Assembly: GCF_033958435.1 (NCBI RefSeq)
Contig: NC_134137.1
Coordinates: 121,618,001 to 121,682,000, forward strand
Direction: 5' to 3'
Source: Carettochelys insculpta
Taxonomy: Eukaryota > Chordata > Testudines > Carettochelyidae
Length of the DNA: 64,000 bases
How positions within the stretch are numbered: position 1 is the stretch's first letter; every line of letters begins with the position of its first letter. This document shows, in pieces, positions 48,225-58,926 of the stretch. Made by a program: the position numbers and the translations under genes. The notes under the pieces were generated by a model, which searched no databases, was not told where the DNA came from, and saw nothing but the letters and a program-made list of their open reading frames with translations.

Positions 48225-48960
48225 ATGTTCCATCATCGCCTCAGACCGTTCCACTCCCAATGGCAAAAGATCACCACAGACATATGGGTGCTGGAGATCA
48301 TAGCCACGGTTGCGCGATCTCCTCCCAGTCGCTTCCACCGACGAAGCCTCCCACCAGGCCTCACCTCAGGGGTGCTGCCACGAGGCGAGGCTCAAGCAGA
48401 AGGTGACCCATCTTATGTTCACAAGTGCGGTGGAAAGAGTGCCGGAATAATTCCAGGGGAAGGTTTTTATTCATGCTACTTCCTATCAGAGAAGAAAACG
48501 GGACACCGGAGGCCCATCTTAGATCTTCAGGGCCTCAACCGTTACTTGCGCAAGCAACGGTTTCGGATGATCACAGTTGCCTTGATACTCATGGCACTGG
48601 ACGATGGAGACTGGGTTGCAGCACTCAACTTACAAGATGCTTACTTTCATGTAACAATCCACCCGGCACACAGACGCTTCCTCCGCTTCACGGTCGGCCA
48701 GGAGCGCTTCCAGCACAGGTTCTTCCGTTTGGCCTCTCCTCGGCCCCCAGAGTCTTAACAAAACCCGGTAGTGGTGTTAGCCTACCTGCACAGACAGGGG
48801 GTGTTTATTTTTCCCCATATCTGGGCGACTGCCTGCTAAAAGGGACCTCGAAGGCAGAGGTCTCACGCATGATACGCGTCACAGCGGACACGTTTCTTCG
48901 CTGGGCCTAGTCATCAACCTCGCAAAGTCCGAACCCACACAACATATAGAGTTCATAGGG
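48225..48960 (+). pseudogene. DIRS reverse transcriptase remnant with altered YLDD
   Basis: The frame 48225-48758 contains RT blocks GHRRPILDLQGLNRYLRK and DWVAALNLQDAYFHVTIHPA, including the first catalytic Asp in QDAYFHV. A frameshift near 48735 moves to the frame 48425-48910 with PFGLSSAPRVLTKPG then YLGDCLLKG, where the catalytic YLDD box reads YLGD. A further shift leads to LGLVINLAKSEPTQHIEFIG. RT would have copied the element's RNA. Confidence 0.88.
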
Positions 48961-49263
48961 GCACGCATAAACTCTATCACAGCAAGGGTGTACCTACCCG
49001 ACGCCCACTTGCGCGCAATCAGTTCGCTGGTGCAAGTCATTACATACAGCCCCACGGTGCTGATCTTACTGTGCCTACAGCTGCTGGGCCATATGGCAGC
49101 AGCGACGTTTGTGGTACAGAATGCCAGGTTGCACATGTCAAGCCCGTAGCATTGGCTGGCGAGCGTTTACAAACCGGCATCCCACACTGTCCACAGGGTG
49201 GTGTCGCCCACAACAGAGGTGCGCAGATCCCTGGTGTAGTGGGAAAACCCCGAGAATCTGCTA

Positions 49264-49770
49264 GTGGGGGTGCCTTTTCACCAACCACAAATTTCTATTT
49301 TTCTTACTACCGACGCCTCCCACATGGGATGGGGAGCGCACATCGGCGACAAGGTAACGCAAGGGCTATGGTCCCCTGTGGAACAGACACTGCACATATC
49401 CATACTGGAGCTCAGAGCAGTGTTCAACGCCTGCAAACATTTTTGAGATTACCTGCATGGCAAAGTAGTCGGGATTCAATACCGACAATACCTCCACTAT
49501 GGTCTACATCAATCGATGAGGAGGAGCATGATCCCGTGCCCTATGTGCGGAAGCACTCCGATTGTGAAATCGGTGCATCGCCAACAACATAACGTTGAAA
49601 GCCTTGTACTTGCCGGGCGCGCACAACGTGAATGCAGACCAGCTGAGCAGGCGCTTCGCAATCATGCATGAATGGCAGATCCACTCCGATCTGCTACAGC
49701 GCATTTTTCGTACATGAGGGTTTCCCCAGATCGATCTGTTTGCCACCCAGTACAAAAAAAAAAAAAAAAA
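49264..49770 (+). pseudogene. DIRS RNase H remnant
   Basis: The frame 49264-49446 reads ISIFLTTDASHMGWGAHIGD then LHISILELRAVFNACKHF, the typical RNase H beginning of DIRS pol with catalytic Asp in TTDAS and Glu in LELRAV. Degenerate continuation in other frames ends at an uninterrupted A17 run (49754-49770) close to the DLFAT-type segment near 49735. Confidence 0.85.
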
Positions 49771-49940
49771 GTGTCCCCAGCACTGCTCCAGAGCAGGAGT
49801 GGGGCGGGGGTCCCTGGGGGACGCATTCATGTTTTTCATGGAAGGGCTCCCTACTTTATGCGTTTCCGCCGCAGTGCTTATCTGTAAGGTCTTGCACAAA
49901 GCCAGAAGGGAGAGAGCTCGCACGATACTTATAGTCCCGC

Positions 49941-51091
49941 TTGGGATCGGCAGCAATGGTTTCCCTTGCTTCTGCGCATGTCGGACCGCCCACCGCTCCC
50001 TCTACCAGTGGCACCGGACTTACTCCCGCGGGCTCAAGGGTCCATAGTGCACCCGCACCCTTAAGGTCTGCACCTACAAGCATGGCTAATCCATGGCTCA
50101 GCTCCTTAAAGAGCACATGTACGGAGGGAGCACAACAAGTCCTGGAATGTAGCCGAAGGACCTCCACCAGGAGGACTTACAAGCACAAATGGACTCGTTT
50201 CACAGCCTGGTGTTCCACCAAGCAGTTAGCTCCCCTTGATGTTCCTATACCTGTAATATTAGAATACTTATTGGACCTCAAGAGAGGCGGGCTTTCTCTA
50301 TCCTCGCTAAAGGTCCACCTCGCCACTATATCAGCCTTTTCGGCATACAGAGGAAGGGCCCATGGTATTCGCCCATCCTATCGTTACCAGGTTCTTGAAG
50401 GGGCTGGTAAACCTGTACCCCCCTCGGAAACCGCTTCCACCATCGTGGAATTTGGGCTTGGTGCTCAGCACGCTATCGGGTCCACCTTTTGAACCATTAG
50501 CCACAGTTCCCATACGTCTCCTTACGATAAAAACAACCTTCCTCCTTGCAACTATGTCAGCCAGCAGGGTGAGTGAGCTCGCAGCAGTGATGGCAACGCC
50601 GCACTGCACGGTATTCTCAAAGGAGGCGGTAACCTTAAGGCTGCACCCAGCCTTTGTTCCAAAAAAAGTCTCTCCGGAGTCCAATCTTAATGAGCCAATA
50701 GTTTTACCCTCGTTTTACCCGAAGCCTCACAGCTCTGGCAAGGAGGCACGCCTGCATCTCCTAAATGTGAGGAGGGCGTTGGCCTTCTACACAGATGGAA
50801 CTAAGTCCTTCTGGAAAACAGACAGGCTTCTAGTCTCTCTCGCTCCTGGGTCAAAAGGAGAAGGTCTCTCTTCCCAGAGAATCTCAAAGCACATTGTGCA
50901 CTGAATAACAATGTGCTTCGAACTTCGAAAGACTCCTTTGCTGGCCCCGCCCAGGGCTCACTCCACCAGGGCGGTGGCGGTGTCAACAGCCTTATTCAAG
51001 GGCATCGCGTTAACAGACATCTGTAGAGTGGTGACCTGGTCATCCAGTGACACCTTCGCCAAGCATTATGCCCTGCCTTGGGTATTCTGAG
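49941..51091 (+). pseudogene. DIRS tyrosine recombinase, one frameshift and one internal stop
   Basis: The N-terminal half, 49941-50400, includes AQQVLECSRRTSTRRTYKHK, WTRFTAWCSTKQ and LEYLLDLKRGGLSLSSLKVH, the core-binding domain. Near 50365-50400 the frame shifts by one. The catalytic half then reads TFLLATMSASRVSELAAV (first catalytic Arg), VTLRLHPAFVPKKVSPESN and LLNVRRALAFYTDGTKSF. After an in-frame TGA at 50902-50904 it continues with PPRAHSTRAVAVSTALFKGI (His-x-x-Arg box) and VVTWSSSDTFAKHYALPWVF (catalytic Tyr in HYAL). The R, HxxR and Y residues are all present. The protein would resolve the circular intermediate into the genome. Confidence 0.9.
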
Positions 51092-51189
51092 AGGATACCT
51101 GTCTGTTGACAGCAGTCCTCTCGGGGGCAAGCTGCACATAAACCGATTACCCACCTCCTTACTTGGGTTACTGCTGGGTAGTCACCGAT

Positions 51190-51293
51190 TGTGGAGCACC
51201 CACGGGGACCACTCGAAGAAGAAAGAGAAGTTACTCACCTGTAGTAACGATGGTTCTTCGAGATGTGTCCCCGTGGGTGCTCCACCACCTGCC
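51190..51293 (+). repeat. DIRS internal complementary region
   Basis: The left half tgtggagcacccacggggac then cactcgaagaagaa is the reverse complement of the element's left terminus. The right half, gatggttcttcgagatgtgt then ccccgtgggtgctccacc, is the reverse complement of the right terminus. The middle agagaagttactcacctgta and then gtaacg is complementary to the right tail (cgttactatcggtgagtaac then ttctct). The block therefore spells both ends joined, as required in the DIRS model for making a circular DNA. Confidence 0.92.
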
Positions 51294-51344
51294 CATCCTC
51301 CCCGCTTCGGATCTCTGTCTAGTGTTTTTCAGGAGCATCCAAGG

Positions 51345-51554
51345 CGGTTGGTCAAGGAACTGGCAGGGACCGGATCGTGCATGCGGCTGGGGGCGCACGG
51401 GGGGGCAGCACGCGCTGGCGCATGCACGATCCAGGAGAAACTGCTGGAAGATTTCCGATCTGCGGCGCCGGGCGAGCCCGACACCTATTGTGGAGCACCC
51501 ACAGGGACACATCTCGAAGAACCATCGTTACTATCGGTGAGTAACTTCTCTTTT
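51345..51554 (+). repeat. DIRS right inverted terminal repeat and tail
   Basis: 51345-51520 is inverted relative to 45624-45800. The tail accatcgttactatcggtgag then taacttctcttttt is present once here and once, complementary, in the internal complementary region. The element ends near 51554. Confidence 0.88.
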
Positions 51555-53039
51555 TTATGAACAGGAATTATTTCTCCATCCAATAAACTGAGTAGGGCCT
51601 TCCTGTGCTCCTGCTTAAAGTGAACACTGTTTTGCATAAGCTTCCCTCCTGGTTTGCCTTAAAATTGTGGATATTTGCATGCAGGGTGAGGGGAGTTGAA
51701 TTCAGAATAGCTTTTAACTTGAACTTCCCTGTGTTTTGTGAATTAAGTTCAAGTAACCTTGGCTCAGTTTAAAGTTTTGTTTTTGATAATATATAAAACT
51801 GAAAATTTGCATTAAGTGAAGAAAAACAGTGCAGCAATCCAGATGCTTTGGTGTACTTAATGCTCAGGAACCAGCAAATGTACATTACATGTATTTCTTC
51901 AGGAAGAAAGGTGATTAATTTACTTTTTAGTCATTGGAATCAAGTAATAGGCCTAAAAATTAATCTGATATCAATTATAAATCTGTTTTACAAGCTACAG
52001 TAAACAGTATGTTGGAATAAAGCAATCATTTCTGACGGTGCTTTTGGGGAAAAAAGTAGTAAAACCACCCCACATATGTTTCATAGTTAGCAAAGGAAGA
52101 TGTGAGGCAATTCCCCAAAAGGAACAAACACTGCAAGACTATTATTAGTGCTATTTGTGGAATGCAGTATATATTGGGGCTTGATCTTTCCATAGTACTT
52201 GGTAAAGTTGAGGATATTGGTACTTAACCTACTTTTGTAAAGAGCATTGAGATCTACAGATGAAAAACACTGATTACATATGCTAGATATTGTCACATCT
52301 CTGAGCAATAGATTGGCTTTTGGACCTTTTTGCTGTGGGTAGCTTTTTTCCCTTTTCTGTTGCTTTTGAAGAGAATGTTTCTTTTATTTCTTTAAACACT
52401 AAATCTAGAGAGATGTTTTTTGCCCTCATGCGGTTTTCTTAGCATGTGTCCCCACTCCAAAATTCAAGTATGATTGTAGCATGACAGATATAACCATGCA
52501 GCTAGCACTGGTAACAACAGTAGTGAAGATGTGGTGGCACAAGCTTGTACTCAGCATATCTAACCAGAGTATCGCCAGTCATTGTAATTGTGACAAACTC
52601 CCATTCTCAACAAATAAGGGAGCATGGTAGACCCAGTTAGACAAAGTATGTGGGAAAGCAATCCTTTGTGTCTGATACCCTTTGAAACTCCTTGCAGGGC
52701 ATCTTCCTCTGGGGGCAGGAGGGGGGGGTCTGCTCATATCTTTAGCACCACCTCTACTGGTAGCTTAAAGGGAGGTACAGATTATTCTTGTTCAGGTTGC
52801 GCACACAGGTTTTGTAAATCCTGGATGTCATGAGAGGAAGATTCCAGAAGTTTGAGTCAGATTGGGCTAGTCAATTGGCCTGTTGAAAACATCTTAGAGC
52901 CTCTGCTCAGGGGGAATTGGATATGGAAACCATATAGCTAGGGTACCACATAGAAAAGGTTTATATTCTGGGAGTGCCTGTTGCAGAAAGGGTTGATAGT
53001 TCTTATTTCTTCCATACCTAGAAACTGTGTATCACCTCA
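51555..53039. other. Intergenic, nothing recognised
   Basis: About 1.5 kb downstream of the DIRS element with ordinary AT-rich composition. No exon, RNA gene or clear repeat is recognised. Confidence 0.45.
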
Positions 53040-53330
53040 TGGCCACGTCTACACTTACAGAAAACTTGGAAATAGTCATGTTAATGACCGTTTTGAAGAA
53101 TACTAATGAGGTGCTGAAATGCACATTCAGCACCCCATTAGCATGCAGCCAGCCATAGCACTTCAAAATCGCCACGTTTTGCTCCCACACGGCTTGTCCA
53201 GATGGGGGTCCTTTTCAAAAGGACCCCACCAACTTTGAAATCCCCTTATTCTTATCAGTGGGAGCAAAAAGCAGCAATTTTGAAGTGCCGTGGGCAGTGG
53301 CATGCTAATGAGGCTAAGTGTAGACGTAAC
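53040..53330. mobile_element. TTCGAAG-type MITE, degenerate
   Basis: Same family as 20858-21208: the left end ggccacgtctacacttacag, ctaatgaggtgctgaaatgc and a centre of ggtccttttcaaaaggaccc, then ccaactttgaaatcccctta. The right arm is shortened and ends gaggctaagtgtagacgtaa. Confidence 0.75.
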
Positions 53331-53604
53331 TCCTCAGTTCAGATAGACAGGACTAACCTGTTTGTTGGGCATTCCGGGGAAGGAGCATTGAGGCCTGGAC
53401 CTTGCTTTCCACAAAACATATTGGCTTGAACAGTTAAAATCGATCAAGATGTGTTACAAGGCATAACTAGTCTACTAGACTCCATTTGGAGAGAAGTGGT
53501 TGGAAGAAGTGAAGGAAGAAAACTGGGGATTTTGTTTGTAGTTTTGTTTGGCTGAATGGGTGAGGCTGAAAAGTGAAAGTTTTTAATACAACCTGGGCAA
53601 TAGT

Positions 53605-55082
53605 CACATTTTTTAAAAAAGCTGTCAATCATACGATTAAAAAACATCATTTCAAAAATTGCAATTAATGGCAGTTATCACACTGCTACACAATAGAATG
53701 CCAAATTAAATTTATAAAATGTCTGGATGTTTTTCTGTTTAATTGGAACACAGAATACAAAGTGGTTGGTACTCATTTTATATTTTTATCACAAAAATTT
53801 GAACTGTAAAAATGATAAACAGAATTTTTCCATTTATTTCATAGGAATAGTATAATGCAATCTCTTTAGCATGAAAATGCAAGTTATGAATGTAAATCAT
53901 GTAACTACACTTAAAAACAAAGTAAAACTTTAGCACTTACAAGTCCACTCAGTCCTACTTCATGTTCAGGCATTTGCCACGAAAACCAAGTTTGTCTACA
54001 GTTGTAACAGATGCTTGCTTCTTATTTACAATGTCAGCTGAGAGTGAGGCATTCCCACGGCACTTTTATAGTATGCATAATGAGGTATTTACATTTTAGA
54101 GGTGCTAAACATTCATATGCCTTTCTGCTTTGACCACCATGCCAGAGGATACACTTTCATGCTGATGGTGCTTATTTAAAAAAAAAAGTGCTAATTAAAT
54201 TTGTGATGCCACTCCTCGGGACAGAATTGTCTCCTACTCTGTGTTTCACTTGCTTTCTGCAATATATTTCATGTTATGGCAATCTTGGATGATGACCCAG
54301 CTGTGGTTCTTAAAATGAACTTTTTCACTGCAGCTTTGACAAAACGAAGGTACTAATGTGAGATGCCTAACGATAGCTACAGCTCTGAAGGTTTAAGACT
54401 GAAATGATTTCCAAATTCTGAGGTACAAAGTTTGGAATGTGCTTTTGCAAGTCTTAAAAGAGCACACTCTGATGCAGAAACTACAGAACTTGAACCACCA
54501 ACAAGAAAATCATCTGCTGGTGGCATCTGATTCAGATGTTGAAAACGAACTTGCATTGGTCCATGCTGCTTTGAATCTTTAAGCAAACCCTGTTAGCAGC
54601 ATGGACACGTGCCCTCTGGAATGACAACTGAAGTGTGAAGAGACATCTGAGTCTTCAATGCATCTGGTACATAAATATTTTGCAATGTTGGGTACAACAA
54701 TGCCATGCAAATGCCTGATTTCACTTTCAGGTGACACTGTAAACAAGAAGAGGGCAGCATTGTTTTCTGCAAATGTAAATGATCTTGTCTGACTTGCAGG
54801 CTGTAGAGTGTTAGTGTATTTTTGAATGCAGATATTTTCTGTACATAATTCTACATTTGTAATATCTTTCATGATGAGATTGCCCTGGAGTTCTTTTAAT
54901 GGGGGAACTGAAATACTATTTTTAGTGCAAATATTTCTAATAAAGAGAGCACTATACACTGTGTACTTTGTTGTAATTGAAATAATATTTGAAAATGTAG
55001 AAAACATCCAAAAATGTTACATAAATAATCTATTGTTTAACAGCATGATTAAAAATTATTGTTAATTGGTTGACAACCCTAC
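53605..55082 (+). mobile_element. hAT element with decayed transposase C-terminus
   Basis: Inverted termini: left agctgtcaatcatacgatta, right (minus strand) gtagggttgtcaaccaatta. About 1.48 kb. On the + strand, 54340-54795 encodes the C-terminal part of a hAT transposase: a spacer with SSAGGI-type frame breaks, then MDTCPLE at 54600, SSMHLVHKYFAMLGTTMPCK and LSLSGDTVNKKRAALFSANV-like sequence, which is the hAT dimerisation domain. The pattern P.E.W..H....LA.KYL..PAT..PCER.FS.SG.......R..L is recognisable with several substitutions, at least one stop and frameshifts, so it is a pseudogene. The outer segments on both sides are long AT-rich arms. Confidence 0.72.
54340..54795 (+). pseudogene. 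hAT transposase C-terminal dimerisation domain remnant
   Basis: Fragment of hAT transposase with the conserved PCER-type motif degraded to MPCKCL and the following SGDTVNKKRAAL segment retained. An in-frame TGA occurs just after MDTCPLE. There is no BED finger or catalytic upstream part, so the element is a deletion derivative. Confidence 0.68.
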
Positions 55083-55177
55083 AAAAAAGCCTTAGCTTTC
55101 TGAGCTATTTCTTACTGGGAGTTCGTAAGTCAGAAAGGAAGAGTTCATAGCCTCAACGTCACATGCATATTTTAAAA

Positions 55178-55412
55178 ATAACTAGCAGTCCTGTAGCACC
55201 TTAGAGATGAACAAATACATTAGGTCATGAGCTATTGTGGATAAGACACCCATATTCACATGAAAATACAGTAGAAATGTTTTTTTCTACTTTATTTTCA
55301 TGCAAGAAAGTGGGTCTTACCCACGAAAGCTCATGACCTAATAAATTTGTTAATCTCTACGGGACTGCTTGTTATTTATGAAGCTACAGACTAACATTGC
55401 TATCCTCTGATA
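55178..55412. mobile_element. PLE tails in inverted arrangement
   Basis: The left half, minus orientation: ctagcagtcctgtagcacct then tagagatgaacaaat and taggtcatgagct. The right half, plus orientation: aagaaagtgggtcttaccca, cgaaagctcatgacctaata, gctacagactaacattgcta. They are opposed copies of the same 3' end, separated by about 50 bp. A weak tattttaaa/tactttaaa match at the flanks may be the target duplication. Confidence 0.68.
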
Positions 55413-56399
55413 CTTTAAACAGTGTGTTCTAAGGGAGGCTGTAGTAGAATGTTCAGTTCCTCTCCTACTTTAAGTGTCAACTAAGTTACTTTTCTCTACT
55501 GTAGGCTGATGTTTCTTCTCAGCTGTGATTTTTTTCAAAATAGCAAGAGCACTTTACATCAGGGCAGCAGAGGCTGCTTTCCCAAGGTGAGCCAAGACCC
55601 TCAGACTTTGTCAGAAGCTAGTGCTGCTGCTGTAATTGGCTACCAATTGTGTGGAAACAGAGATTGGGAATACTTGGTAAAACCATTTTCCCTAGAAGTG
55701 TCTCTTATACAATAAACTTAGAATGTTGTCACAGGGGACTTTTAACAAGTGCTTTGGATGCTGGATAACTGTGTTTTTAACCATATGTGGAATTACTGAA
55801 GTACGATTTTATGCAAAGTAAAGCCATGTTCCAAAAATATTTCAAATGAATAAGTCATTTGGAAGGATTTTTATTAAAAAAATCTGGAAATACAGCTGCT
55901 ATAAATCTTAAACTGGCTTCTATTAAGTTTTGTTTTCGGTAAACTCATCACTATTCACACAGACCATCAACTTTGCTGATCACCTCCATTAACCCATCCA
56001 TACAAACACACTCACTTGCTACCCACCTCTCTCCAGCACCCACTCACTCTATAGACCCTTCATGATTAGACAGATGTTCCTCCTCTCCCTTATGCAGATA
56101 CACATCCATCCACTGTTCTGTAATCAACATGTATAAGCAATATTGGGGCAGGCAGGGCAGTGAGCTAAAGGTACAAATGATAATGCACATGGGTATAACT
56201 TTTCTGATGCTTGCAAGAAATTGAAAAGCAGCATTCAAAGTTAAGTGTGATACTTTGGGATTGTTACTAGGTGATCCTGTAGATGTTTTTCTTTTCGTTA
56301 GGTTTTGTTTTGTGTGTGTGTAAATTTTCCTATTAACAGCTTTTTTTCAATGAACAGTTTGTCTCATTGAGTTGGGAAGCATATAGCTCACACTCTACT
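55413..56399. other. Intergenic, nothing recognised
   Basis: Roughly 1 kb of ordinary sequence with no supported gene or repeat. Confidence 0.4.
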
Positions 56400-58076
56400 C
56401 TTGGCCCAGCAACCATATACCCAGTACAGTTCTGCTTTCTTCAGTTTCCTGTTCTGGTACCGGCTTCGCTTTTTGCATGGTACTACCAGGTAGGAAGGTG
56501 ACCATGATTCCTCTTCAGCTGCATTCCCAGAATAGATCATGGTCGTTTCATCTCCAAGAGCCCACCACATTCACCTTCAGAACAGTGCCACCTTGGTTTT
56601 CAGACTGTATTCCACTTCATCCAAATCTGAGTTGGGTCCGTGAGTTTTGTCCCCAAGAGTCCAGGGCTTCATACAGGTCTTGTTCTACTTACTGACAGAA
56701 ATTTGAGAAGGACGGAGTGACGGATTGGGACATTTGAGCCGAGCACAACTGATCCAGGTATTCTCGTTTTATCAGTGACCATGCTGGATATGCTGGAACC
56801 AGGATGTGCCCCCTTCTGAGGCGGGGGCACTGAATTTCCTAAGGGAAGTGCAGCACTTTCAGCTGCTGAATCTCAGACTCATCTATCATTAAAAATATTG
56901 AAATGTCTTACTATTTATGTACGTGCATTCACATTTTATACCAATAAGGGTTTTTTTTACATTCTTTGGTATACTTATTTTGTATATGCCAAGAGTGGTA
57001 TTCTTTCATATGAACATAACGAAAATTTCCATCTGGATTACATGAGATGGGGGCTGCTAATTGCAGGGACAAAAAGCGGGGCTAAATGTAAAAAGTTTGC
57101 TCACCCCTGCTCTGGAGGATGCTCCATTATCCAAACCAACATTGCCACTCTCACAGGAGCAGATCCTGTAGGAGAGAGCTGTTGGCTACTGGTATTGAGT
57201 GGCCTGTAACAATACCAATCAATCTATGGACTATTACTGGACTGACTTCTACTCACTTCAGAGCAGTAGTCTATCCCAGTACTGCAGGACCAACCTTGGG
57301 AGGTTTCTTTCCTGCCTCTCCGTAAAACATCCTGTTCACCAGATAAAGCTCTCGTACCAGAGGCATCCTCCCTTGTACCAGATGATACTAAGAACTCAAA
57401 AGATTGACTGAAAATACCCCAAAACCGATGTTTTGCACCAGGCTGGGGCAGGAAAGAACTCTTCCCATAAATATCAGAGAGGTAGCCGTGTTAGTCTGTA
57501 GCTTCGAGAACAATTAGAAGCCTTGTGGCACCTTATAGACTAACAGACTAACTCTTCCCATGAATGAAACTCATGCAGTCTACCAAAAGCCTAGGGCTAG
57601 CTGCTTCACCCACTCCCCTCGTGGCCAAATGAACAGAACATGGTTACCAGGTTCCACATCAGGAGGTATAAGCAGTATTTACGTACATGGCATGCTAGAT
57701 ACACTAGTAGTGGCCATGATGAATGAGCAGAGTAGTCAAGATTGGACAACAGCCATCCCCAAGGAAAAAGACCCCCCCAAAAAACTTAACCTTTCTGGAA
57801 GAAGGATGTATCCTGTGATGAGTTTACAGCTATACATTGCTTACTGTAACTATTGTAAGTGGATGGCAATCTCAGCCTGCAAACGAATTGCTGGAAAGGT
57901 CTAGGGAGCTGTTGTCCTTTGTTCTGGAAGGCTGCCTGGTCTCAATCAGCTATGCAGGCTCACGTGGATACGCTGGATTCTGCTGCTGGGGCTATGACTA
58001 CAGAAGTGGTTATGTACCATACTTCTTGCAAGATACCCAATTTGTAATGCAGAGGGAAATTCTGTAGCGATCAAAA
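56400..58076 (+). mobile_element. DIRS element fragment, gag region, split by a PLE tail
   Basis: A degenerate DIRS gag-like stretch. At 57765-57860 the sequence KEKDPPKKLNLSGRRMYPVM then SLQLYIAYCNYCK follows the KKLELFGRKVYSSPILLLRM segment of the element at 45624. Upstream Ser/Pro-rich sequence (acaccaggttccacatcagg region) fits the N-terminal gag. A PLE tail fragment interrupts it at 57471-57549. The left limit is uncertain. Confidence 0.55.
57471..57549 (-). mobile_element. PLE tail fragment with target duplication
   Basis: Minus orientation: gttagtctataaggtgccac, then agactaacacggctacctct and ctgatat. The flanks aactcttcccataa (57457-57470) and aactcttcccatga (57550-57563) agree at 13 of 14 bases, a target-site duplication inside the surrounding DIRS gag. 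Confidence 0.75.
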
Positions 58077-58285
58077 GTTCTTTGAATGTCCCAATCTATG
58101 GGTGTTCCATTCCAGGTCATGATGCGTCCCTGCCCCCTCAATCAGAGAATTTTGCAGCAGTGATTGTAGGAGGCACGCACGCATGGTGCCTGCTTCACAC
58201 GCTGTTGGTACGTGAACTATTGTGTTTCTTCTCAACTGTCCACAGCCCGAGGCAGGGCTCATCACTGCCACTGAAGACCTTTTCA
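58077..58285 (+). repeat. DIRS left terminal repeat, extra copy
   Basis: gttctttgaatgtcccaatc then tatgggtgttccattccagg resembles a DIRS left terminus; a second, related terminus begins at 58282 (ttcattcttcaagtgctgtc then cctgtaggtgttccattcta). The downstream parts of both also align (cagagaattttgcagcagtg versus ctgagatcggtggtagcagt). Confidence 0.6.
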
Positions 58286-58926
58286 TTCTTCAAGTGCTGT
58301 CCCTGTAGGTGTTCCATTCTAGATGATGGTGTGTCCCAGCACCATTGATCTGAGATCGGTGGTAGCAGTGCCTGTTTGGGACGTGCGTGCACAGTTCATA
58401 TCTTGTGGCAATGTGCGAATCTGTTTGGCAAATGTGTATCCTGACCCCCACAGTTCTTTCGGCACTGTCCATGGCTAAAAGCCAAACTCAGAGCAGTGTT
58501 ACACCTCCTCTTTAATTTAGAGGAACAAATATAAAGTTAAAAATACATCCAAGTTCTCCCCTTCCTGTAAAAAACTGTCTTCATCTTTACTATTAAAAAA
58601 TTCTATTTAATTTCTTCCCCATTATCATTCTCCTTTGACAGTGACCTTATGAACTGGCTCTGCACATGCCATGCTCCCCGGATTCAAAAAGTGCAGCTCC
58701 AGTAAGGAGTTCACGCCACAGTCAGACAGACAACCCTCTATTAAATGCCTCGGCGATGCACACATTCCTGCAAAATGCATCCTCCGCAATAATATTAAAG
58801 CCAGGAGTTATCATGACCAAGAACACCTAAAAATTATACTAATGGAGAAATCTTTCCAACCTACATCAGAGATGGGTGATCCTCAATCCCCTCTTAAATT
58901 ATGTTCTTCACAGTCAGAACCAACTA

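Larger units (their letters stand above)
45624..51554 (+). mobile_element. Near-complete DIRS tyrosine-recombinase retrotransposon
   Basis: A unit of 5.93 kb with all parts of a DIRS element in order: left inverted terminal repeat (45624-45800), gag (about 46100-48170), reverse transcriptase (48225-48960), RNase H (49264-49720), tyrosine recombinase (49941-51091), internal complementary region (51190-51293), right inverted terminal repeat with tail (51345-51554). DIRS elements copy through a circular DNA intermediate and integrate by tyrosine recombinase rather than DDE integrase, with no target duplication; none is seen here. Sequence is CpG-rich compared with CDC16 introns. Coding frames carry several frameshifts and stops and the RT catalytic motif is altered, so this copy is inactive. 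It lies 230 bp after the CDC16 3' UTR. Confidence 0.92.
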
